From NCBI GenBank assembly GCA_003222555.1, contig QHWL01000475.1, positions 1 to 5,354 on the forward strand: 5,354 nucleotides of DNA, read 5' to 3'. Shown one piece after another: positions 1 through 4,929 of this stretch. A program made the position numbers and the translations under genes. Within the stretch, counting starts at the first letter, position 1. The number at the start of each line of letters is the position of its first letter. The stretch comes from Acidobacteriota bacterium. Lineage in GTDB: Bacteria > Acidobacteriota > Vicinamibacteria > Vicinamibacterales > CAVVIG01. Under the pieces are notes generated by a model. It searched no databases. It saw nothing but the letters and a program-made list of their open reading frames with translations, and was not told where the DNA came from.

Positions 1-285
1 TGCGGTCGCGTCGTTGACGATGGTAATAAGCGGACTATCGAGGTCGAGCTCCAGCCCGCGCCCCAGCCCATAGTTGACCCGCATGTTGATGGTATTTTGT
101 CGCCGGTGGGGCGCTTGGGAGAACTGCAACCAGTCGTATTCGTTGAACGCCTCGACATGCACCCAGCCTTTGGGTGTCACATCAGCGTCGTCGGTCGAGA
201 ACGGTTGCTGGGCACGAGCGCTCAGCGGCCACAATCCCGTCACGACGAACGCGAGTAGCGCGTTACGACGCCCGGTGCGACGCAA
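1..285 (-). CDS. Exported outer-membrane barrel-like protein (N-terminal part)
   Basis: This is the first 95 codons of a gene that continues past the left edge. I chose a TTG start at 285-283: an in-frame stop lies at 324-322 with no ATG between, and TTG gives a clean signal peptide with a basic start (RRTGRRN), a hydrophobic core (ALLAFVVTGLWPL) and a cleavage site after SARA. The mature protein starts QQPFSTDDADVTPKGW, followed by alternating segments ending in YGLGRGLELDLDSPL. From memory this matches the N-terminus of transporter-like, MetA-pathway-type outer-membrane barrels, which open with 'TDDA.VT.KG..H.E..NEYD' and 'RQNT...YGL...E'. The substrate cannot be told. It overlaps the end of the DUF1003 gene by 23 bases, so the two are probably co-translated. 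No clear ribosome binding site precedes the TTG. The coding reading is firm; the family assignment is moderate. Confidence 0.7.
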   Translation of the reverse strand, partial: MRRTGRRNALLAFVVTGLWPLSARAQQPFSTDDADVTPKGWVHVEAFNEYDWLQFSQAPHRRQNTINMRVNYGLGRGLELDLDSPLITIVNDATA

Positions 286-757
286 GGTTGGCCAACAGCG
301 CGAGCTGCTGCTCCTGCACCTTCATGAGCTCGACCCATTTCTGATCGCGGATCTCATCGAGCTTGGCGTGGAGCGCGACGATTTCCTCGTAGTCACGCTG
401 AGCGTCCAGTCGATCGTGAGCCGCCTGACGATTCTGGCTCATCATGATGATGGGGGCTTGCAAGGCCGCCACGCACGAAAGCACTAAATTCAGCAGGATG
501 TACGGATAGGGGTCGAACGCTTTGGCGATGACGGCGTTGATCAACATCCACACGGAAATGGCGGCGAAGGCGAGACCGATGAACGTCCAGCTGCCACCGA
601 AGGCAGCGACGTGGTCGGCTAAGCGAGCACCAAGTGACACCGGGACCTGAGTGATGTCGCGTGCCACGCGTTGACGATGGATGAACCGGTCGATGATGTG
701 TCGTTCCGTCGCGTTCAGGCGCACGATCTCGGCGACCAACGGATGCGTCTCAGTCAT
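263..757 (-). CDS. DUF1003 family inner-membrane protein
   Basis: A 164-residue protein with the whole DUF1003 signature. Residues 43-56 read GARLADHVAAFGGS, followed by a first membrane helix at about 57-78. The hallmark FDPYPYILLNLVLS starts at 81 and leads into a second helix at about 85-106. APIIMMSQNRQAAHDRL begins at 101, and a charged, probably coiled-coil cytoplasmic tail covers about 110-160. The biochemical role of DUF1003 is not established; it is annotated only as a membrane protein. I start it at ATG 757 rather than the upstream in-frame position 787, because GAGGAG lies four bases before this ATG. The downstream exported barrel gene overlaps its last codons, which indicates one transcript. 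Length and motifs are normal, so I read it as intact. Confidence 0.93.
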   Translation of the reverse strand: MTETHPLVAEIVRLNATERHIIDRFIHRQRVARDITQVPVSLGARLADHVAAFGGSWTFIGLAFAAISVWMLINAVIAKAFDPYPYILLNLVLSCVAALQAPIIMMSQNRQAAHDRLDAQRDYEEIVALHAKLDEIRDQKWVELMKVQEQQLALLANLASHRAS

Positions 758-761
758 ATTT

Positions 762-767
762 CTCCTC
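762..767 (-). promoter_or_regulatory. Ribosome binding site of the DUF1003 gene
   Basis: On the minus strand GAGGAG is followed by AAAT and then ATG at 757. This strong Shine-Dalgarno match sets the start at 757 instead of the longer reading from 787, which has no such site. Confidence 0.75.
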
Positions 768-931
768 GCAGGTACCGCTCCGGGCACCTATTTTCTCAGA
801 ATCCGGCCCTCGCGATTGATCGTACAGGCCGCGGTCCCTGTGCTCGTCGTTTTCCGACTGCTCCGATAGCCGCGCGGGGGGCACAGAGGCGCCGCAGCGC
901 CCAACGCCTGGACGATGAGCATTCACTCTGA
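768..931. other. Intergenic stretch between DUF1003 gene and kinase remnant
   Basis: About 160 bases between two divergent coding stretches. It should hold the promoter of the minus-strand DUF1003 gene, but I find no convincing -35/-10 pair. The plus-strand frame of the kinase remnant is stopped by TGA at 929-931. Upstream of that stop the same frame gives arginine-rich sequence that does not look like a kinase. Confidence 0.4.
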
Positions 932-1273
932 TCAAGGAATACACACCGCATTGACAACGCGTTGACGTACGCGCCGCAGGGGTCGAACGTTTCAGTGCAG
1001 TTCTCGGAACCGCCGACGGGAATTCGACTGGTAGTCGGTTCATTTGGGCCACGAATGGCTTCCGGTGAGGCTGACGGGATCTTTGACTTGTTTTTCAGAG
1101 GGCAAAAGGCTGCGATGCTCGAGCCCGAAGGAACGGGATTTGGGCTTTATCTCGCGCAATTCATTGCGGGTTGTTTTAGAAGTCAGATTCGCGTGTTTCA
1201 GGATATGAGCCGGCAGAGGTCCGGCCGGTATTGGACCGAGTTCGCCATAGAGTTACCGAAAGCCTCGACATAA
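932..1273 (+). pseudogene. Histidine kinase ATPase-domain fragment (C-terminus only)
   Basis: From 950 the frame reads IDNALTYAPQGS, an N-box of the HATPase_c (GHKL) fold. It is followed by LVVGSFGPRM in the G1-box position, IFDLFFRG in the F-box position and the G2 box EGTGFGLYLAQFI, and ends at TAA 1271-1273. These are the ATP-lid elements that bind ATP in sensor kinases. The sensor domain, the dimerisation/phosphoacceptor (HisKA) helices and the start of the ATPase domain are all missing. An in-frame TGA at 929-931 blocks upstream extension, and the homology begins before the only plausible start codon, TTG at 962. No response regulator gene is visible. The G1 box lacks the usual Asp (SFGPR instead of DxGxG), although some kinases carry N/S-x-GP variants there. 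I read it as a remnant; a short expressed ATP-binding protein is less likely. Confidence 0.6.
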
Positions 1274-1318
1274 AGGCGCGGCCGTGCCTTCGCTCGCGAG
1301 TGTAACCCGAATGGCCCG

Positions 1319-1338
1319 CAACCCCCAGGAAGGGGTTG
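1319..1338. repeat. Perfect 7-bp hairpin
   Basis: CAACCCC at 1319-1325 pairs with GGGGTTG at 1332-1338 around a six-base loop CAGGAA. It lies about 45 bases after the stop of the kinase remnant and beyond the 3' end of the minus-strand transthyretin-like gene. No T-run follows on the plus strand, so it is not a clear rho-independent terminator. It may act as a weak terminator or an RNA 3'-end structure, or be chance in GC-rich DNA. Confidence 0.35.
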
Positions 1339-1399
1339 AAATCCGATGATTTAGGTACGCCGACTGTTCCATCCGGAACCGCTGGATAGAGACGCGAAA

Positions 1400-1492
1400 T
1401 TCGCGCAAATGAGCCGGCTTTGGGAGCGAGGCGAGCGTCCGTCCCGATAATACGCCGCCTCGCGCGAACGGTTTGCCGGTACTGCACACGTG
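1400..1492 (-). pseudogene. Likely decayed continuation of the transthyretin-like gene
   Basis: Just downstream of the stop of the transthyretin-like gene, the minus strand carries out-of-frame pieces that fit what usually follows this domain in longer exported proteins. One frame reads QYRQT near 1482, and another reads EAAYYRDGR at about 1461-1435. From memory the longer relatives continue as '..NIAERLYRVTG.GIYRDSVLLG'. The order and approximate spacing of LYR and IYRD are kept, but in different frames. This suggests the present protein was cut short by frameshifting. The case rests on short matches recalled without a search, so confidence is low. Confidence 0.3.
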
Positions 1493-1807
1493 TTAGCTTC
1501 GTCGATGGACTCTGAGCGCCACTTGTCCGCCGTACCTCACTCCAAGCGTGACGCCAACGGCATCAAATCGATGGTTCTTGTCGTCGACTTCGAAGCGTAC
1601 GCGTCGATTCATCAGGGACCGTTCAGTCCAGCGCACGTCTCCGTTGCGCTGCGTGTAGCACACAATTCCGCTGTCTGTCGTGACGCGAAGGCGGGGGACC
1701 GCCGCCCCGGTTTGGTCGTCCACCACTCGTATCGTGAACGGCGCTGGCACTCCTAGAAACATCGAGCCGAGCAGGATGACGAGCAGCGACGCCGAAATCT
1801 TCCCCAT
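1493..1807 (-). CDS. Exported transthyretin-like/carboxypeptidase-regulatory-like domain protein, probably truncated
   Basis: A 104-residue protein beginning MGKISASLLVILLGSMFLG, an evident signal peptide with cleavage around VPA. The mature part FTIRVVDDQTGAAVPRLRV is the first strand pair of a transthyretin/CarboxypepD_reg-like beta sandwich, followed by TDSGIVCYTQRNGDV, LMNRRVRFEV and GGQVALRVHRRS. From memory the same order (VVD..TG..VP, T.S.G, GL.G..V.F.V) occurs at the N-terminus of longer exported proteins in Acidobacteria and Planctomycetes, which continue for hundreds of residues. This one stops where that continuation should begin. The ATG at 1807 is preferred over an upstream TTG at 1843 because it opens the signal peptide directly, but no good ribosome site is visible before either. 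The domain is probably a periplasmic binding module; its ligand is unknown. Confidence 0.6.
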   Translation of the reverse strand: MGKISASLLVILLGSMFLGVPAPFTIRVVDDQTGAAVPRLRVTTDSGIVCYTQRNGDVRWTERSLMNRRVRFEVDDKNHRFDAVGVTLGVRYGGQVALRVHRRS

Positions 1808-2012
1808 GACTGTGATGGTAGCGGACTGCCGAGACGGCGGCAAGGTCCGTGGCTTGGGTCGGGATCACTCCCGCGGCCTCGAGTTCCGCGGCGTAGATCG
1901 CGTCCTTCAAGCGGCCTCGAACGAAACACTCAAACTCCCAGGCGGATTTGTCCACCGTGATCACAGGCGCGCCGCCGCCAACTCCCTCACCCCTTTTGCG
2001 CGGCGCCGTCAT
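1623..2012 (-). CDS. Hypothetical ORF of unknown function (weak)
   Basis: An open frame from ATG 2012 whose first 65 or so residues look protein-like, including TVDKSAWEFECFVRGRLKDA and LEAAGVIPTQATDLAAVSAV. The third codon positions are GC-rich, as expected for this genome. AAAGAG six bases before the ATG is a partial ribosome site. I recognise no family. The second half runs through the coding part of the transthyretin-like gene in another frame and looks like its shadow, so if the gene is real the true product is probably truncated or frameshifted near 1810-1850. Upstream of the ATG the frame stays open and includes CKECH, a CxxCH heme-like pentapeptide, but nothing around it confirms a cytochrome. 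Confidence 0.22.
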   Translation of the reverse strand: MTAPRKRGEGVGGGAPVITVDKSAWEFECFVRGRLKDAIYAAELEAAGVIPTQATDLAAVSAVRYHHSHGEDFGVAARHPARLDVSRSASAVHDTSGGRPNRGGGPPPSRHDRQRNCVLHAAQRRRALD

Positions 2013-2061
2013 GTGGCACTCTTTACACTTCGGCGCTCGATTGTGAACGCGGGCGCCTAAT

Positions 2062-2069
2062 GGAGGGAG
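2062..2069 (+). promoter_or_regulatory. Ribosome binding site of the small barrel gene
   Basis: GGAGGGAG is followed by CCTGC and then ATG at 2075. The site overlaps the earlier in-frame ATG at 2060, so it argues for 2075 as the true start and gives a normal signal peptide beginning MLNVSRPLG. Confidence 0.75.
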
Positions 2070-2074
2070 CCTGC

Positions 2075-2593
2075 ATGTTGAACGTCTCACGTCCGCTGGG
2101 AATTCGTTTGCTGGCCGTCGCGCTGATGGTTGGTCTGCTTTCACCGGCCGCTGCGCGCGCCGCCGACACGCTGGGTGGTCATTTCGGCATCGTTCTGCCC
2201 CTCGTGACGCGGGCCGGCGGCGAAACCCTGTCAATTGGCAATCAGTTCAAGATCGGCTTTCCAATCGGCATCACGATCAAGACCGGCGAGAAAGTGGCGT
2301 TCGATCTCGAGCTGGTGCCGACCATCCAGCGGACGCCATACGTCGTAACCCTCACGGTCCATCCCGGCATCGTCTACGCGCTGCCGAACGACTTCGCCGC
2401 CGGTATCCGGATGGCGTTTGACGTGAACCAATCGTCCTGGGGGTTCACCCCGCTGCTGCACAAGGGATTGCTCCCCCGTGTTCGGCGAGCTCGTCGTCCC
2501 GATCCGATTCCAGGACGGGAGCAACTCGATCGGGTTCGGGGTGCACATCGGATTTGGGTTTTGATCCAACGGCGTGTAATCCGGCTGTCCTGA
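2075..2593 (+). CDS. Small exported barrel-like protein, frameshifted near the C-terminus
   Basis: The protein starts with a signal peptide (hydrophobic core LLAVALMVGLL, cleavage after AARA at about residue 29). The mature part alternates polar and apolar residues with many glycines (HFGIVLPLV, FKIGFPIGITI, VAFDLELVPTI, VVTLTVHPGIVYALP), as in small outer-membrane or periplasmic beta barrels. As sequenced, it loses this character after LLHKGLLP at residue 134 and ends in arginine-rich sequence at 2593. Removing one C from the five-C run at 2473-2477 restores the pattern as VFGELVVPIRFQDG, then GFGVHIGFGF and a stop at 2562-2564. That gives a 162-residue protein with an aromatic C-terminal residue, typical of barrels. 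The frameshift is either real inactivation or a sequencing error. The MBL-fold gene follows on the same strand. I recognise the type but not a named family. Confidence 0.7.
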   Translation: MLNVSRPLGIRLLAVALMVGLLSPAAARAADTLGGHFGIVLPLVTRAGGETLSIGNQFKIGFPIGITIKTGEKVAFDLELVPTIQRTPYVVTLTVHPGIVYALPNDFAAGIRMAFDVNQSSWGFTPLLHKGLLPRVRRARRPDPIPGREQLDRVRGAHRIWVLIQRRVIRLS

Positions 2594-2606
2594 TCGAGGC
2601 ACGGCT

Positions 2607-3518
2607 ATGAAGACCAGGCTTGCGATGTTCGTCGCGATCGTGCTGGCGCTCTCCACCGCGGCCGCCGCGCAGGCGCCGCCCGCCAATCGGGCGCCGACCT
2701 CGGGAACTTTGAGGCAGATCATCCCCGGCCACTACGTGTATACGCAGAACAACGCGGGGAGACTCTTCAACAGCGGCGTCGTCGCCGCGGGCGACGGCGT
2801 CCTGGTGTTCGACGCGCTAGATTCGGAAGCGCTCGCGCGCTCGGAGCGAGAGGCGATTGCCGGCATCATCAAACAGCCGATTCGCTATCTCGTGTCCTCG
2901 GTGTTCCACGATCCGTTCAGCAAGGGCAATCTCGCCTACGGCGATGTGTTCAAGATCGGGCACGAGAACTACCGTGCTGGCCTGCTCGACCAGATGCAGC
3001 GCGGTCAATTGTCAGACCAAGAGCAGCGCACACGGCTGCCGAACGCCACGTTTCGCGATCGCATGACGTTCTATCTTGGCGGCAAGGAGATCCAGGTCCT
3101 CTACTTCGGCGCCGCGCACACGAAGGGCGACAGCATCCTGTTCGTGCCCCAGGACCGAATCGTCTACATGAGCGAGGTGTTCTTCAACGACGAATTTCCG
3201 AACATGGCGGGCGGGTACGGTGTCTCGTGGATTCGAGTGCTCGATGCGGTGAGAGCGCTCGACGCTGATGTCTTCGTGCCGGGGCATGGGTCGATCCCGG
3301 ACGATCCGAAGCAGACGCGAGCCGCGCTCGACCGCATGCGGCAGCTCCTCGTCGATGTACGAGACCGAATCCAGGCTGAGATTGCGCGAGGCGCGACCGA
3401 AGATCAGACCGTCGCGACGGTCACGCTCCAGCAGTACGAGAAGATGCCGCAGTTCGCCGGGACCAGGGAAGCTGTCGTACGGCGGATCTACAAAGAACTG
3501 AAGGGCACCCTTCCGTGA
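2607..3518 (+). CDS. Exported MBL-fold protein with degenerate metal site
   Basis: A 303-residue protein with a signal peptide (LAMFVAIVLALSTAAAAQA, cleaved near residue 22). The metallo-beta-lactamase fold is clear from NSGVVAAGDGVLVFDA (55-70), PIRYLVSSVFHDPFSKGN (91-108), IQVLYFGAAHTKGDSILFVP (162-181), RIVYMSEVFFNDEFP (184-198) and DVFVPGHGS (221-229). Active members carry HxHxDH in the second block; here the aligned stretch is VFHDPF, which keeps only one His (H101) and loses the other two His and the Asp. H171 and H227 are kept, and the bridging Asp is replaced by Glu or Ser near 189-190. A normal two-metal site is therefore unlikely; a one-metal or non-catalytic role is possible. GAGG seven bases before ATG 2607 supports the start. 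It follows the small exported barrel gene by 13 bases as sequenced, or 42 after frameshift correction, so the pair is probably one transcript. The C-terminal helices (235-300) are intact. Confidence 0.88.
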   Translation: MKTRLAMFVAIVLALSTAAAAQAPPANRAPTSGTLRQIIPGHYVYTQNNAGRLFNSGVVAAGDGVLVFDALDSEALARSEREAIAGIIKQPIRYLVSSVFHDPFSKGNLAYGDVFKIGHENYRAGLLDQMQRGQLSDQEQRTRLPNATFRDRMTFYLGGKEIQVLYFGAAHTKGDSILFVPQDRIVYMSEVFFNDEFPNMAGGYGVSWIRVLDAVRALDADVFVPGHGSIPDDPKQTRAALDRMRQLLVDVRDRIQAEIARGATEDQTVATVTLQQYEKMPQFAGTREAVVRRIYKELKGTLP

Positions 3519-3521
3519 CCA

Positions 3522-3602
3522 TCAGAACATCGCGACCGGATTGACCGGCGATCCGGTGGCATTCGGCAGCGCCAGCGGCGTCACCATCAACAGGAACTCG
3601 TA
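3522..3602 (-). pseudogene. C-terminal remnant of a cyclase/kynurenine formamidase-like protein
   Basis: The minus strand encodes 26 residues beginning YEFLLMVTPLALP and continuing NATGSPVNPVAMF before TGA at 3524-3522. This matches, from memory, the conserved end of cyclase-family metal-dependent hydrolases (Pfam Cyclase, kynurenine formamidase-like), where 'YEF+LV..PL.L..ATGSP+NP+A' closes the protein. A TAG (3605-3603) lies immediately before the tyrosine codon. I find none of the catalytic His/Asp motifs of the family upstream, so only the tail survives. It lies tail-to-tail with the MBL-fold gene, three bases from its stop. Confidence 0.55.
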
Positions 3603-3877
3603 CTATACGAAAACTCGGCCGAGCCATCAGGCTGCTCGGTGATAGTAGCGGAGTAGTCCACCAAGCCGCGTGCGACACCGGACATCGGCGCCGGGTGGTC
3701 CCGTCGGTTCCGGGGCAATCAGGTTCTGGATGGGGAGATCGTCGCGCTGGATTAATGGTGCGCAGACCGTAATGTGCAGTAGCGGTGCTGGCGACAGGCG
3801 GATGCTGGGCGCTGAAACGCTAGTCTTCACGCCGAAGACGTGTTCGTGACACTCGCCGCGAGCGGCGGTCGAGCGAA
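3603..3877. other. Non-coding or decayed stretch
   Basis: About 275 bases between the cyclase tail and the end of the PepSY-type gene. Minus-strand frames stay open in part (for instance HITVCAPLIQRDDLPIQNLI near 3775-3716, then APEPTGPPGADV). They show no family I recognise and no start of their own. The stretch could be more debris of the cyclase gene or of another gene lost between its neighbours. A short inverted repeat (CCGAGC 3619-3624 and GCTCGG 3634-3639) is present without a T-run. Confidence 0.4.
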
Positions 3878-4540
3878 CTAATCCGACTGGCTTCTCGGAT
3901 TTGATGGCTTCTTGAAGATCACCCGTCGACAACAAATGAACACGCCGGTGAACGCCAGGATTGCGGGCACAAGTCCAACGAGCGTCCAAACAGCCTCGGC
4001 AAACCAGCCAAACCTGCCAAAGTGCAATTGAGAGAGCCAGAACAAGGCGGTGTCAGTAAAGCGGTCAGCAGGATCGAGAAGAAACAGCGCATTGAATGGT
4101 TGCGGAAACGAAAAATAGATACCGGAGAGGCCCCATACTGCGACGAAGCCAAACAACCAGAAGCCGAGCGCGCTGTGCAGGTCCCAGTTGATCCTCGGGA
4201 AATGAGCGCTCCAGTCGACGATCAGGCTGCGGCGCCAATGTTTGGTGCCCGGCCACCAGATCACCGCTCCCGTCAGGCAAAGCAGCAGAAGGCAAATTGC
4301 GCCGATCCCGTTGACCCAGCGGCCAGTCGGTCCCGCTAGCCAATTCTCGTGCAGATCAACGAGCCACTCGACGGAGACTTTGCCGGATAGCTCGTTGCGA
4401 AAGACAATCAGGCTGCCAGATGCGCTCATCACGAGGATGTACGCGGCGGTGACCGCCCCTACCCACAAGTGCGTCTGGAAAAAGGCGTTGCGCGCCCGGG
4501 ACTTCTCTGGGTGGTCGAGCCACTGCTGCCAGGCGGTCAT
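3878..4540 (-). CDS. PepSY-associated transmembrane protein (compact form)
   Basis: A 220-residue inner-membrane protein with four helices at about 27-47, 77-96, 125-146 and 181-203. The family blocks are in order: THLWVGAVTAAYILVMSASG with LIVFRNEL (23-51), EWLVDLHENWLAGPTGRWVN (58-77), LTGAVIWWPG (89-98), RINWDLHSALGFWLFGF (116-132) and WGLSGIYFSFPQPFNA (136-151). Histidines H24, H64 and H122 sit at the conserved positions beside helices. These proteins often accompany TonB-dependent iron or siderophore uptake and are thought to act in reductive steps at the membrane; no receptor gene is visible here. Most relatives carry an external PepSY region of about 100 residues between helix 1 and the LHEN block, whereas here only about ten residues separate them. 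The start at ATG 4540 is supported by AGAGGT seven bases upstream, which lies inside an inverted repeat. Confidence 0.92.
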   Translation of the reverse strand: MTAWQQWLDHPEKSRARNAFFQTHLWVGAVTAAYILVMSASGSLIVFRNELSGKVSVEWLVDLHENWLAGPTGRWVNGIGAICLLLLCLTGAVIWWPGTKHWRRSLIVDWSAHFPRINWDLHSALGFWLFGFVAVWGLSGIYFSFPQPFNALFLLDPADRFTDTALFWLSQLHFGRFGWFAEAVWTLVGLVPAILAFTGVFICCRRVIFKKPSNPRSQSD

Positions 4541-4542
4541 CT

Positions 4543-4560
4543 TAGAACCTCTATGTTCTA
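4543..4560. promoter_or_regulatory. Inverted repeat covering the ribosome site of the PepSY-type gene
   Basis: TAGAAC (4543-4548) and GTTCTA (4555-4560) form a perfect six-base dyad around CCTCTA. On the minus strand the centre and inner arm contain AGAGGT, the ribosome site for ATG 4540. The dyad could be a protein operator or an mRNA hairpin hiding the ribosome site. It does not match the spacing of a Gram-positive-type LexA box (GAAC-N4-GTTC). The function is inference. Confidence 0.35.
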
Positions 4561-4744
4561 TCCGTTCGAAGCTGACCGTCGATCCTCAGCTCTCGGCTTC
4601 GCGCACCAGCGATTTCGTCTTCGAACGCTACACTCAATGAACCCTCGGCCCGGTCCGGAAATTCCACCTGGATGAAGGCGTCGGCCTTCCCAACCGAGAC
4701 GGTCATGTCGGTGCAGGACAGATCGGACGCAGACCCAAAAGACG
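4561..4744. other. Stretch between PepSY-type gene and cytochrome remnant
   Basis: The minus strand has an open frame ending at TAG 4553-4551, with protein-like composition (for instance VGKADAFIQVEFPDRAEGSL), continuous with the CFICHG frame upstream. I recognise no domain in it. It may be the tail of the decayed cytochrome gene. The plus strand shows nothing convincing. Confidence 0.3.
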
Positions 4745-4885
4745 CTCGGGGATCTCGTGGCCTGCACGCTGACGCCGTAGCAGCTTGTCCCCTGGGCAGT
4801 TCCATGAAAGGAATCGTTGACCTGCTCACCATACGGGTTAACGTAGCAGCGGAGGAACCGAACCCATGGCAAATGAAGCAGACAT
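4745..4885 (-). pseudogene. Probable decayed multiheme cytochrome c fragment
   Basis: Reading down the minus strand, one frame gives DVCFICHG (CxxCH heme motif, 4880-4863). A second gives YGEQVNDSFHGTA (4833-4795) and then SCY (4785-4777). A third gives GHEIPE (4762-4745). From memory, multiheme cytochromes of Acidobacteria and Deltaproteobacteria run 'CGKCH....Y.ES.HG.A......A.CYDCHG.HEI.P', so the pieces fall in the right order at roughly the right spacing but in three frames. The second CxxCH, expected after SCY, is destroyed. No single intact frame spans them. Two frameshifts in a once-functional gene explain this best; chance similarity cannot be excluded without a search. Confidence 0.38.
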
Positions 4886-4929
4886 CGCGGTAGTGTGACC
4901 GTCGTGGAAATTCATAAGCGAGGGGAACG

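Noticed and set aside
74..487. Plus-strand open frame of 137 codons at the left end
   Set aside because: It is antisense to the barrel-like protein and the DUF1003 gene, both of which have recognisable motifs; its own product has none.
951..956. Consensus -35 hexamer TTGACA on the plus strand
   Set aside because: No -10 box lies at a proper distance, and the hexamer falls inside the reading IDNAL of the kinase remnant.
2013..2046. Possible promoter (TGGCAC or TTTACA) upstream of the barrel gene
   Set aside because: TGGCAC is not followed by TTGC at the sigma-54 spacing, and TTTACA has no -10 partner about 17 bases downstream.
3535..3557. Perfect hairpin ACCGGAT / ATCCGGT 17 bases after the MBL gene stop, a possible terminator
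   Set aside because: The loop is nine bases, no T-run follows on either strand, and the arms are explained by the codons of the cyclase tail (NATGSPVNPV). It may help end transcription, but I cannot support calling it a terminator.
3619..3639. Inverted repeat CCGAGC / GCTCGG
   Set aside because: Six base pairs with a nine-base loop and no T-run is expected by chance in GC-rich DNA.
3627..3989. Minus-strand open frame of 120 codons between the PepSY-type gene and the cyclase tail
   Set aside because: Its first third overlaps the end of the PepSY-type gene in another frame, it has no ribosome site, and no family is recognisable in the rest.
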